NCBI RefSeq assembly: GCF_910591885.1
Contig: NC_063269.1
Location: 5,146,001 to 5,210,000, forward strand
DNA length: 64,000 bases
Origin: Bombus terrestris
Taxonomy: Eukaryota > Arthropoda > Insecta > Hymenoptera > Apidae
Reading direction: 5' to 3'
Shown here: positions 24,549-36,249 of the stretch, piece by piece
How positions within the stretch are numbered: the stretch's first letter is position 1
Layout: the number at the start of each line of letters is the position of its first letter
Notes under the pieces: model-generated
Told to the model about the DNA's origin: nothing
The model's input: the letters and a program-made list of their open reading frames with translations, nothing else
Database searches by the model: none
Position numbers and translations under genes: made by a program

Positions 24549-24754
24549 AGTAATATACAAGAATTTCATAAACCATTAATATTTGATAATACTTCTAAGA
24601 CTGAATACAATGTAATTTGTGTTTTTTATATATCTTAAATGCGTATGTGAATTTTCTGTGTTATAATTTAGTCTTGATGATGATGTTTATTTTTGCAAAA
24701 GTATTTTTGAATGTGAAATGTTATTTGATTAACTAATTATAATTCTTGTTATAG

Positions 24755-25251
24755 ATGAAATTTGATCAACAGAAGGCTTTAAAACATATACAAAAAGTAG
24801 AAGAAAAAGCTAATGAGATCCTTACCGATCGGCAAGAAATAATTGCCTTGGATAAAAGAAGAAACAATGATAGAGTTGGAATGAGGGCACTGCAGAAACA
24901 GAATTGTGAGAAACTTTGGATAACTATTGGACCATTATTGCTCAAGATGCCATCCAAAACTGCAGAGGAATTACTTGTCAAAGGTACTTCTATGTCATTC
25001 TTTTATATATTTTAATGTTTTTATAAAATAAATAATAATTATATTTTTATTAATACATTAATAACATTTATTACATTACAGATCAAACAGAATGTAACAT
25101 TGAAATTAATAAGCTAAGAAGCAATTTAAAAATTAAAGTGAATGAATTGAGAGATTTAGAACTTAATCCACCTGTTCCAGGTTTAATGTTACAACCCATG
25201 TCTCATCAAGAAATGTCAGTCATAAAACAAATTTTAGGTCAAAATTCTTAA
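24755..25251 (+). CDS. PDRG1: PDRG1, prefoldin-like subunit of the R2TP/PFDL complex
   Basis: Exons 24,755-24,983 and 25,082-25,251 (98-nt intron, phase 1) encode 132 residues, against 133 in human PDRG1. The protein is a beta-type prefoldin-fold coiled coil. Diagnostic stretches are ALDKRRNNDRVGMRALQK and KLWITIGPLLLKMP in exon 1 and ELRDLELNPPVPGLMLQPMS in exon 2. In other animals it sits with URI1, UXT and RPAP3 in the prefoldin-like module of the R2TP complex. That complex works with Hsp90 to assemble RNA polymerases and PIKK kinases in the cytoplasm. A splice acceptor (CTTGTTATAG) lies directly against the ATG, so the 5' UTR must come from an upstream exon, possibly the one used by GPANK1. 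The 3' end converges with the DXO pseudogene, about 75 bp away. Confidence 0.92.
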
Positions 25252-25324
25252 ATGCATATAATAAGGATATTAAAGAAAATAATAATAGTAACAAAAACTG
25301 TGCATTAATGTCATTTAAATAATT

Positions 25325-26650
25325 TTAGTAATTGTTTAATTTTTTTCTTTGGAATACGGACGAATTTATGTTCTCAACGTAGCATGAATGTAAAAATGTA
25401 TATTCTGATTTATTAGGATTCTGTTCAAAAACAGCAATTGTATCTCGTTTTGGATCATATGTAAATTTATATAAACACTTATCTTGCTCCTCGCAAACAA
25501 TTTCTTTTATTTTTTCTAAAAATCCAATACAAAGGCTTCTACCCCTTTTTGTTGACCTTATAAAAAGCAACGAATGGAGACCTAAAATAACATCATGTTG
25601 TTAAATTATTAAAATTGTCCTGATTACCATGATACGACGTTCTAATGTACTTCTCTTCACTTCTTCTATTTAGTAACAGTACCTTCCTTATTTTTGCCAC
25701 CTATCTTTAACGCAAGGATATATGATATTTTTAATACCTACAGGATAACACTGAGCTCGCCAATTCAACATTTTAAAGCTGCTATTTGGTAGCCCATTAG
25801 AAAGTGCCTTATGATAAATGGCTTTTAATTCTATTAACTCAAGTTCCTTCCCTACTATCTACTTGAGAACAGATTCCATCTACTTCAGCTACATAAAGCA
25901 AAATATTGTAAATAAAGTTTGACTTAAATATACAACAAAATTCTTCATTTTGGTTCACACATTTTGAAATGTCAGAATCTGTGAATGATATAACTTAATA
26001 TTAAATAAAGTTTATATTAAATAATTTTTTATGTTATTAAAGATAAAATGTGCAATGATTTGTTTATCTATTTATAATTTATTTTATGTGCTATCATATA
26101 TTGCTCAAATTTGTAACACCAATTCTCTCAATGTTTAAGAAAATCACTTTCTGTCGATTCACTTTCTTTTTATTTCTGTGTCAAACTTGCATAAATATAT
26201 TGTGCCTTCCAATTTTAAAGCACACAATCCAACCATAATATCTTTCATGTGGTGTACATAACAAAGCTCTTAATATTCCTTTTAAGCAAATAAGATCAAG
26301 CTCTAACCTAAGAATCATGTATATAACGTAAAAAATGTTGACAGAATAATCAAATCGATTTTTTATAACATTAAAAAATCTGAAATTGACCGTTGTATTA
26401 AATTCTTTGAATCTTGTATTTTCAGAATGTCGAAATTGCCTAATATCCATTACAACATAAAATTGAGTTTCATATCTTCCTCTAATACATATATTATATT
26501 ATTACTTAAATCAAGATCAAACTTGACATTTCTGCAATTTAGTAGTTTTTTATAATATTTTAATTGTGTAATATCATTAGAATATTTTCTCTCATCATTG
26601 ATACTATAATTACCTACTATTTCTAAACTGAACATTTCATGTACAGGTCT
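25325..26650 (-). pseudogene. broken DXO/Rai1-family decapping exoribonuclease
   Basis: Successive minus-strand segments match DXO/Rai1 in family order but in different frames with internal stops. At 26,645-26,452 is FSLEIVGNYSIN...LKYY...VKFDLD, which hits an in-frame TAA immediately before WILGNFDIL. Then LICLKGILRALLCTPHERYYGW (about 26,300-26,236) is in another frame, followed by a frame slip into ALKLEGTIYLCKFDTE. Next come CYKFEQYM (about 26,115) and EEFCCIF...LLYVAEVDGI (about 25,945-25,875). After a TGA and another slip come ELIELKAIYHKAL and NWRAQCYPVGIKNII, and finally an intact C-terminal frame at 25,570-25,325. Both catalytic landmarks (ExD and ELK) are still readable, which suggests relatively recent decay. 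No set of GT-AG introns I could place restores one frame. The family removes incomplete or NAD caps from mRNA. It lies tail-to-tail with PDRG1 and head-to-head with misato. Confidence 0.85.
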
Positions 26651-27107
26651 GCTAAAATTACATTGACATTGTAAATGACATTGTAAACATAAATTTTTTA
26701 TTCACTAAAATTTACTGTTGTTTATATTATTGTTATTGTATATTATATATACTCATTACTCATCACTATACTGCGTATATACAAATACAGGTACAGAATA
26801 CATAAAATGTATATATACTATACAGAGAGACAGTCCAGTACTACGCTCTGCTCTGCTCTACTTGTCATTCGTCGTCACGCGTTGCTATATGATATATATA
26901 ATAGTTTCGGCCAATACGTAATTGTATGCGATATGTATGTATTTTGTTATTTGAGGATTCTTTTCTAATGTTTTGTCAGTAGTATGTCTGCCCAAATATA
27001 AGAAACAATAAATGTCTAGTATAATGCACGTGTAGTATTTGATGGTAACCTTATTTGCGGGTAACCATCGCATCGTATGAAAATTTACATTACGTACATA
27101 ATACAAG
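26651..27107. other. upstream region of misato, shared with the dead DXO gene
   Basis: AT-rich DNA with short TA-rich runs (about 26,736-26,750) and a small more GC-rich patch (about 26,840-26,890). It presumably holds the misato promoter. The divergent DXO pseudogene may once have used the same region. No distinct TATA box or coding sequence is supported. Confidence 0.5.
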
Positions 27108-29068
27108 ATGACATCTCGAGAAATATTAACTATTCAATTAGGTCATTATTCCAATTTTATCGGTAGTCATTGGTGGAATATACAGGTATTTAGAGGAAAT
27201 ATACCAGTCATAGAATATTAGAATTGTTTAATTTTTGTTTAAATATTTTTAGGAATCTAATTTCTCTTATGATCCTGATAATCCATCTGAAATAAATCAT
27301 GATGTTTTATACAGAGAAGGTCAAAACTTAAAGGTATAAATGTGTAGTAATATGTTTTTAAAATAAAGCTATAAAAATGTACAATTTGTTATTAAGGACA
27401 ATTGAATATCTTTTTCTTTTTTAGAAACAAGTTACTTACACTCCTAGATTGCTACTTATAGATTTGGAAGAAGCATTTGGATATCTGAAAAAACAAGGGA
27501 CTTTATATGATGTTACTCAGTCGGAAGAAGCCCAGCAATATTTATGGGATGATAAAAAGGTACAGGTCTTGAAGAAAGAAGCAGTTGATAAAACTCCATT
27601 TATTAAAAGCTTAGATGAATCTTCTGAAGCATCAAATTCAACATCGTCACCTCCCAATTTGGAAAATAACATCAGCTCGTGGGTAGATTATCTATTACCT
27701 AGATTTCATCCCAGGACATTGAATGTCATTAAGCATCACAAACACGATGGAGCAATGTATCCATTTAGTATCTTTACTTATGGAAAAAATTTATGGAATA
27801 CAGAACAATTCTCAGACGACTTTTCTGAAAGAATAAGAGCTTATGTTGAAGAGTGCGATTTAATGCAAGGATTTCAGGCATGTGGTCATTTATATCTATA
27901 TACATAGTTTTTATATTATTCTGCAATATTGATAATATTTTGAAATATAGATAATTCTAGATTCTATGGATTGTTTTGCTGGAATCGGGGCATCATGTAT
28001 ACAACACCTAAGAGATGAATATGGAAAAAGTATTGTGTCATTTCCATGTATAGACAGTAAGAAGACTGAACCTTCTACATCCAACGTGATTAAAATACTC
28101 AATACAGCTTTATGCTGGCAACATATAGGAGAATATGCTTCATTATTTAGTCCACTATGTTGTGGAGAAACAGCTTGGCCACAAATTGGAGAACCGCGTA
28201 TATTTAATCATTTGACGTACAATTCTGAAGTAAAGTATCATAGCAGTGCAATTTTAGCTACTGCATTGGACACATTAACTATTAGATACAGGCGAAGAGA
28301 ATATCCAAATGTAGTTTTATCCGATTTATGTGCGGATCTCAATAAACTGGGTCGAAAGGCAGTCGCAACAAGTCTAACTTTACCGTTCCCGATGACTGCT
28401 AAAGCAGATTTGATTGACGTCCTGGACGAATTTGAAGGACCATTATGGACAAGTTTGACACCAAATTGTGATATACCAATGGATAAAAATATGCAAAGCA
28501 TAGTATTACGTGGAATTTCCGAAGAAAGATTAAAACGACCTATTTCTGACGCAATGAAACAAATGTCAAAACCAGCGTATAGATGCTCTACTGTACACGA
28601 AATGATGATGCTTTATTTAGCATGCACTTGTCATGCATCAGCAACTTATTTATCAAACATTTCATCACCACTGAACATAAAACCTCCATATCCAAAAATT
28701 TTCAATAACAATATTACTGAAACCGGGGACGTTATTGGGTGGCCTGTAGGAACAGGTGTGTTTCTGAATTACAGTCATTTAAATCGTTCTATTCTCTATT
28801 TTTTAGAATCGCTATAAATGTACGACTTGTATCAAGTATTTATCAATTTTTATTTTTAGATGTTCAGTCCGTTCCTGTTATGGCTGGTTTACATAGCGGA
28901 AACAGCCTTAGTTCGATGTATGAATCTTTACATGATCAACTGAGCAAAATAAAAAGCATAAAGAAATTTCATGCATTCACAGACTCTGGATTGGAAGAGG
29001 ACGAGTTTAACGAATGCCTCAATCACTTGCTCGATTGCAAAGAAAATTACGAAGATCATTACATGTAA
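27108..29068 (+). CDS. mst: Misato (MSTO1 orthologue), tubulin/FtsZ-like mitochondrial distribution protein
   Basis: Exons 27,108-27,185; 27,253-27,333; 27,425-27,884; 27,961-28,755; 28,860-29,068 give 540 residues with consistent phases. The N terminus (MTSREILTIQLGHYSNFIGS HWW) is the misato segment II tubulin-like start. Later signatures are YTPRLLLIDLEEAFGYLKKQ, SWVDYLLPRFHPRTLN, CDLMQGFQ, DCFAGIGASCIQHLRDEYG and LWTSLTPNCD. In flies and mammals misato is a mostly cytoplasmic/outer-mitochondrial protein needed for mitochondrial network distribution and for spindle assembly through TCP-1 and tubulin. The third donor (TGTG|GTCATT) is weak. I chose it because it alone joins the conserved GFQ...D...F-G-G block in phase. 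A GC donor 10 nt earlier (CAG|GCATGT) is out of phase with the acceptor used. Confidence 0.93.
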
Positions 29069-29451
29069 ATAGTATCAATTTTATCGACGGTTAACTTCAT
29101 ATTCCTCTATCACAATACAATTTTTCATTTATAAAAGATTTGTCATTTTAACTCCCTACTATTTCCATTACGCAATGTTGACTATTCAATTAAAATTCTC
29201 TCCCGAGAGAAAAAATTAGTAGGACTTACGAGAAAAGTAAACATATGGAAAATTCGACCTTTTTCCCGTAAATTACTGAGTGAAACGTCCCTAAAAGTGG
29301 GAGCGGCAAGACACACCCTGATTATTAGATTTCGTATTGAACATTGGAAGTGCGAAAACTCAGTTGTAAGCTCTAACTGGTAAATGAAACACCGGTATAA
29401 CCGATAGATTAACAGTTGTATTTGTGTCGAGCATTGTTACTATTAAATAAA
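29069..29451. other. misato 3' region and CIB2 upstream region
   Basis: A short intergenic interval with AT-rich sequence then a more mixed stretch just before the CIB2 start. No TATA-type promoter stands out and no additional gene was seen. Confidence 0.5.
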
Positions 29452-30530
29452 ATGGGAAACAAAGTAGCTACATTCACCGAGGAACAATTGGAAGATTATC
29501 AAGATTGCACGTTCTTTACCCGAAAAGAAATCCTAAGGTACTGCATGCACGATCTGTATACACAATTATCGATCCTTCTTTTGTACATCGATACCTTTTT
29601 AGAATATATAAACGGTTTCGGGACATGGGAGACCCTGGGGCAGTTCCACGATCCATGACGCCTCAACAGGCATCGACACTTCGTATACCACTATCTTGCT
29701 TGACACGCATACCTGAATTAAAGGTTCTTAGATTAATCTTTCTGGCCTCGTTCAATGTTAAAACTCTTTTCACACGTGAACGCGAAGTTCTCGTCACGGT
29801 GCGTGACGAACAGTTACAGTTGATCATGTTTCAGGAAAATCCGTTTAGACAACGAATTTCAGAGGTGTTCGCAAAATGCCAGAATTCGGGATTGTCAACG
29901 TCCGATGTTTCAAACGAAGGAATCTGCTTCGAGGAGTTCCTTGAGATGATGTCAGTTTTTTCGGAACACGCACCCAGAGACTTGAAGGTGTTCTACGCTT
30001 TTAAGATTTACGGTACGAATCACCATGTGAATCAGACAGTTGGACGGATCGTGAGAAATATTCGAGGTCGTGTCTGATGTACCTATAACTATGCTATTGA
30101 ATCAGAAGTATATACGTTGTCTAGACACGACATTCGCGTTGCACAAGAGAATCATTTGCACGAAAGTACTATCGATTTTCTAGCATACACGATTAATTAT
30201 ATACTACGTTGTGATCCAAACGATTCGAACATAATATTCTCTATCGTTTTCGCGACATTCGAACAGAAATTTATACGAATCGTGGTAACATTTTATAATT
30301 TTTTGCGAACAGATTTTGACGAAGATGGGGTATTGGGATTGAATGATTTAGAACGAACCTGTCGACAGTTGGTTCAAGATGGTTTGAATACCGACGAAGT
30401 GGCCACGGTGTGTCGAAAAGTTTTGGAAGAAAGCGACATCGACGGTGACGGTGTTTTATCCTATCTAGAGTTTGAACATGTCGTAACAAGAGCCTCAGAT
30501 TTCATGGCAACTTTCCATATAAGAATTTAA
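29452..30530 (+). CDS. Cib2: CIB2-type calcium- and integrin-binding EF-hand protein
   Basis: Exons 29,452-29,537; 29,603-29,723; 29,835-30,012; 30,313-30,530 encode 200 residues. The start MGNKVATFTEEQLEDYQDCT is nearly the vertebrate CIB2 N terminus, with a Gly2 that could be myristoylated. The end ASDFMATFHIRI is also CIB2-like. EF3 (D129-FDEDGVLGLN-D140) keeps Asp at position 12, the Mg-preferring form of this family. EF4 (D170-IDGDGVLSYL-E181) is canonical. CIB2 supports mechanotransduction in hair cells and is needed for photoreceptor calcium homeostasis in Drosophila. About 13 extra residues (CQNSGLSTSDVSNEG) lie between the ENPF helix and FEEFLEMMSVF, making it longer than human CIB2 (187). 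The donor after exon 2 (AAG|GTTCTT) is weak, but the LK/ENPF junction matches the family. Confidence 0.93.
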
Positions 30531-33500
30531 TTCTTATCGCTGTCGAAAATTAATAAAATTTACTGCCAGTCAATAAAACGTATACGTTTATTTATTCTTT
30601 TCATTTTTGCTACATATATTACAAAATTACTTTGTCTACGAATTTCAGATATCGAGATGTTTAGCGCGTTTGAAAAACATAGATGGTACATTTTTGATAC
30701 TTTATGCGCTACGAGTAACATGGGCAATAAGTTTTGCAAACTCACCAAGTATAATTATTAACTCCGTGAATCTGTACGCGCTTAGTGAAGCGCTACCATA
30801 TAGTTTCTTGCCAGTCACAGATATACTTTCTTATACGGCCCCATAAGTTGCCCCTGTTGAGCAATAACGAGCAATGCTGGCTAAATAACCAGGCCATTCA
30901 TTTTCACTCCAGACAGGAACCTCCTGTAACTCTGTAAGTCAAGTCTCCAATAACGTTCCGTATCCTTTACAAAGATGTATAAATCAATTTCACGTATAAC
31001 AAAGAACAAATGGAAGGAAACCAGCTGAGAAGAAAAAAAGCAAAAGCCGGATGTTTCAAAAATATAGTTGGAACGTTGCCAAGAAATAGGAGGAAAAAAA
31101 GAAAGGGTAAAAGCCTATGATTTTCGCGTGTCGATGTAAAGCGCGATCGAAGAAAGTCATCCAGAGAATGAAAAAACGTTACAAACGATCGTACGATTAA
31201 AAACGATCAGGTTGTCCGGTATAGTCGTTGGTGTTTTAGGGGCTAGTTCGTATCTGTGATGTGGCATTGCGCGGTACCGTGGCCCGTGGTCTTAAAAAGC
31301 GGTCGAAGTCGGAGATACCGCCCTGTGTGTTACGAAGTTCTCGACCAGTTATAGTCGGCCGCGCGGTAACTAACCAAGTCTTGGGACCAAGGCCATCCGG
31401 TCACTTCTCATCCTTCTCTCTTCCCCGCTCGCATCCCTACCGTTCTTCTTGCTGGCTCGTCCACAGGCCCTCGAGGTCCGAGGAGGCCCCCTTGCCTCCT
31501 GGGTCCACCGTCGACACCCTCTGCGCGCGAGCCCCCTTCCTCATCTCTTCGACTCATCTCGCTCTTGCGCTCGGCAGAAGATCACCGCTCTTGGGAGAGT
31601 CTTCCCCTTAAACATCTCAGCGAACCACCTTCCATACCAAGCTATCCGTATAGGTATATTGCCGAGCCTGGTCGACGCTATGCGACGCGGTGCGTCTCGA
31701 CGAGATCGTGAGTCGACGGCATTTTGGAGAGCAACCGTGAAGAGGAAGAGATCGAGATAAAAGCGGGATAAAAAGTCAAGGAAAACAGGAACGAGAGAAA
31801 AGGCAAAGATCGCGGGTGGCGAGAGCAGACGAATGACAAAAGGGAGAGAAACCGAAGAAGACGAAAGAGAAGCTAAGAGTAGTAACGGAAGAAGAGGGGA
31901 AACGGTTGGAGGATGATAGCGACGAAGGCGGTTGGTGGAGGGCAGATTCGAACCAAACTTTTACGGCACCCTACGTGGGCGAGTTCTCTCGCTGGAGATC
32001 TCTCGAACCTTCCTCGGGACCTCGACCTCACGATCGCCACGGTGACATCGTTTGCTCGAAATATACTTTCATGATTCCGGGATCCGTCTTTCGTTCATTC
32101 CGAATGTACATGTATGCTCGATTCGATGTTTTTAATCGACGATGGAGTTTTAAACGATTCAAACGATCAAAGTATAATAATCAAAATACGAGCCATTCAA
32201 CCGGTAAAATATGTTGTATTCGAATAACGAAAGTTCGAGTGCTTGATCTTCGTTGGTGATCGAATATAGTCAATATTCGAATGTTACTTGTCAATGTTCG
32301 TCGAACGTTACGTATCGGTAAAAATATCGTATACGATATACGATAAAGAATATCTAGGATAGATAGAGAAGAACAGAGACGAGAAGGATGAACTGGCGTT
32401 CACGAACGAATCGGATCGAATGGAATTGACGTAAAGGATAGAAGAAAAAGAGAGGAATCGCGAAGGAGGACGCGTTGCTCGTGTTTTTCGAAAATTACAA
32501 GTTGGAGAGTAGCGCGGCGAGCAAACACGCAGTATGCGCGTTAAACTCGACCTTTGAGGTTTTCTTCCCAGTAACGTTTCACTCCGTGAAAGCAGATACC
32601 TATGCATTGCTCTCTGACAAGGTTGCGTCGAGTCGACCGCTGTCTAGTCGAAATAATATTGGCGGTCTTGTGGGCACATATCGTAGTGGTGCATAAGAAG
32701 GCGAGAGCTTGTATATAGAGAACCGTCTACCAAAGAGGGGGAGGAAGGGTTCCAAGGAGCCGGTTGGCCAACGGAATGTGGCTTGACCGGCCAACCATCC
32801 CCCGCCTCCTCTACCATGGATTCATCGAGAATAAGAGAGAAAGAAGGACAGTCAGATAGAGGACTGGCCCAACTACCTTTGGATCCTAATGGGCCCCATT
32901 GGGGTGCTCGAATATTCTTTCGCTATCTTCGGACATCTTCGCCGTGAGATTTGTAATCGAGGCGAGCGCCGTTTTTTGACGTTCCCTCGAGTACCTGCTG
33001 CTCCCTAATATTCCATGTCCACTATATCGAAACGCTTCAACAACCAGCCGATATCGTTTTATTCTCTATTCTCGTGGAACGAACCGTCATTTATTTACGC
33101 GAAACCAATGCGATTTATGCGTTTCAACGTACGATTAGGCAGGCTTAGGTAGGCCAGACAGCAGCCGCGTATATTATCGCCGGTCTATCTTGATCTGTTG
33201 CAATCGTTTAAGGCAATTGCAACTTCGCCGCTACGATTACCTCTCCATACGGACAACGAGATGATAAAAATGCCCGCAAACTATGAGGCTATCCATTGAC
33301 AATGCGACGAGTTGCTTCAAAGATGCGTAACCAATACGTTCGCGATCTTGCTGCGTGTAAACCTTCGTCTCGCATTAACGATTCAACGTTCTCTACAAAC
33401 GTTTGCCAGGAATCGTACGCGCTCGATCGCCCGGCAAAGTTTCGCAAAGCACACGCAGTTATATTTCTCCTGTACCGTCTTCGTGCAGATAATATCCTCG

Positions 33501-35490
33501 AAATTGAGTTTGCTCTTGATCGTCGATGATCCGCCTCGTTGATTCCACGTTGCATTTTATTCGAAGCTCGAAACGGCGAACCGGTGTATACAGAGAGCTT
33601 CGAGCAAAATTTTGCGACGGTACTCAAAGAAGTTTCGCAACTGGTCGTGGCCGGTAGATCAGCTTTCCGCTCAAGTACCACCTAAATTTATTCCACGAAC
33701 GTTTCGTGCATTCGAAAGCGTTCGTATCGTCCGTGGAATATCATGCGATTTCCACGTTTTTGGCAAATAAACGTACGGCTTCCTTCTATCGATTCGGGAT
33801 AACCGAGAACGAATGGAGAAGGAGAAGCGCGGGAAGAAAAAAGGAGAGGAAGGAACAAGTGTAAACATAAAATCAAAATGTACGCGAAACATGTAATTTA
33901 CGAAGCGAGGAAAAGAGTTTGATTTGTTAATGGTCGAAGCGTGGTTATAACGTTGTCTCGCGGCAGGAGATACACGCTACTCTCTATTCAAAGTTTCTTT
34001 GAAATTTCGGTGAAAAGGTGCACACCGTTTTTCTCTTTCTCTTCTCCTGTTTGCGAAGCCGTAATCGTCTGCACGGCTTACACCTCGTAAGCAGCCGTGA
34101 CAAGCGTAGACAGCCGCGGCAATTATTTGCACAATAACTCACGTTTTTCGTATCAACAAATAAACCGAGAACATTCGTGCGCATGAGGCACCAGTTTTTA
34201 ATATTTCTTCTTTTTCCTATGCATTTTGTTTCCTCGTTCTTTACGTTCGATCTCGTTATTTTCGACAGCTGTCGTCAAGTACGACGATTTCTTCTCTCAT
34301 TTATTTCCGAATTACCATGAACTCAGGCGAAAAAAAGGTCGAATTATTCTTGCCATTCAGCTGCCTGAAAGTTCTCGTACACATTGTCATCCTGTGGACA
34401 CGTAAGTGCTCCCATAGTCGTTTGCTTCGAGAGATTACGAAACGGAGGACTGGTTAACGTTGTCGCTCGTTGTCGTGATAATCTAACTTGACTATTGCGC
34501 CGGTCAAATCGAAAGCGATGAATTATCCGTTGCCACTTAAGGCAAGGGATCTGTTGCGCCGAATAATTGCGGTCGTCGTGACATTACGACGACAACGCCG
34601 TCAGAAAACGTAGTTTCGTATCTGTTAGAGAGGACAATGATCGATATTCGATCGTTCGCTACAAGTTCTTTTGGTTAACGTCGAGAATTCGAGGAAAGAT
34701 TTCTACGCTGCGATCGTGTGTAAGCGCGTTCCTTTCGTCGATCGATCGACGCGGAACTTTCTATCCCTTCGAAATAAAACGCTATCGTGAATTCAGGCGT
34801 ACTGTCGCCTTTTTAACGCTAAGCTAGCAACGCGTTATACGTGCGTTGATTTACGCGATAAAAATTGCACAGGGATTAATCTCGATAAAGCAGAAGCAAA
34901 GAACGCGACGAGCGGTGTCTTTTAATTGCTCCGTCCAACTGTGATTTCTTTTCAAGGAATATGTGAAAAGTAATGGGTCGGCAAGAAGAATGGGACAGTC
35001 GTGTCGATTTAACGAGGCACTGGAAAGAGTACGGGTGACGGTAGATGGCGGCGATTTAATCGCCGTTCTTTCAACCGCGAAGTTGACTTGCTCGCGATCA
35101 ACCAAGCTATTGTATTTCCCAAAAAGGATCTGTCGCACCTGAATATAGTGACAGCGGAATGGCTCTGTTTGTTCGCTTCGTATTTCTTTTATCGAGATCG
35201 TTGAAACAACGATAGAAAATTATTGAAATTTTCCTCTTAACAATCACATATATATATATATATATATCGAATAGAAGAATATCCGGATCTGCCAATAATC
35301 GCGTAATTCCTTAAATCACATTAAGAGTGCATAGGTATGTCGATCGATCGGTATTCTTTATTTTCAAGTCTGAAGCAGCTTCACCAGCTATCAGGCGAAA
35401 TACCTGTTTGAGGGAAAAAATCCGTCTGTAAATAGCTTCGAGAAAGCTGTGCAATCTTCGTTCATAGCGTAGTACCTTAACCGTTTTTAA
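30531..35490. other. gene-free block: CIB2 3' region then GC-rich DNA
   Basis: A polyadenylation signal (AATAAA, about 30,576) for CIB2 is followed by roughly 700 bp of AT-rich sequence. Composition then becomes GC-rich from about 31.2 kb. Open frames at 31,261-31,760 and elsewhere are short, overlapping and unlike any known protein. A purine-rich run occurs at about 31,735-31,905, and an isolated good donor (CACAC-type, GTAAGT) lies at about 34,400. There is a (TA)n run at about 35,248-35,270. No protein gene is supported. Confidence 0.55.
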
Positions 35491-35499
35491 CGTCTAGGA

Positions 35500-36200
35500 A
35501 GAGGTTCGGACGGAGCGAAGTACGAAGGGCGAGCAGAAAAGTCGAGAAAGAGGAACGATCGAGCGTAGGTATATCCGGATGATCGTGCGTGAAGGAAAAG
35601 CAACGTTGCTCGTCGCGAGACAGAGACGGAAACTACGACAACGGCGGCTTACACGTGAACGGCAAACAAGGAGAAAAGAAAGGCGGGAAGAAAGGAAAGG
35701 AACAACTGGGAACAAGAAATAGGAGGACTGGACGACAACGAGGATGAACGCGACGATGATGAAAGCGATGACGATAATGATGATGGCGACGATGATGATA
35801 AAGAAGAAGAAGAAGAAGAAGAAGAAGAAGAGAGAAGAAAAGAAGAAGGAGCAGGAGGAGAAGAAGAAGAAGAATAAGAGACGAGATTTTATGTCGGAGG
35901 GTTTGCCGAGGGGGTCCAGACCAAGCTCCATCTGCATAACCGGTATATACCGGCAATGTAGACTGGCATGAAGGTAGAATCGAGCATGTCCTCGGCACGT
36001 TATATCGCTCGCCTCGTCCTCGTACAATATAAAGTGTAGAGGGACCTCGAGGCGGTGGAAGGAAGAGAAACGAAGCGCGGAGAAGCGAATGGAACGGCAA
36101 AGAAGAGAAGAGAAACGAAAAGGGGAATAGAGGCAGTGGAGGTTGGATATTCGTGTAGAGTGGCTTCGAGAAGGAGCACACGCGGTATCCCTGCCAGTGA
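35500..36200. repeat. purine-rich (GAA/GA) tract on the + strand
   Basis: The + strand is strongly purine-biased, with a near-pure GAA triplet run at about 35,800-35,870 and further GA-rich sequence at 36,050-36,140. A 14-bp perfect palindrome (CCGGTATATACCGG) lies at 35,940-35,953, which also carries a Grainyhead-like AACCGGT half. The long KKK/EEE or LLL/FFF frames in this region are artefacts of the repeat. Confidence 0.75.
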
Positions 36201-36249
36201 AACTGGTAGAGAGAAAAGCGTAGGCGCGAGTATCCGCCGACCGATGACA

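Noticed and set aside
30607..30846. 79-codon frame after CIB2
   Set aside because: It lies beyond the CIB2 polyadenylation signal with no recognisable features.
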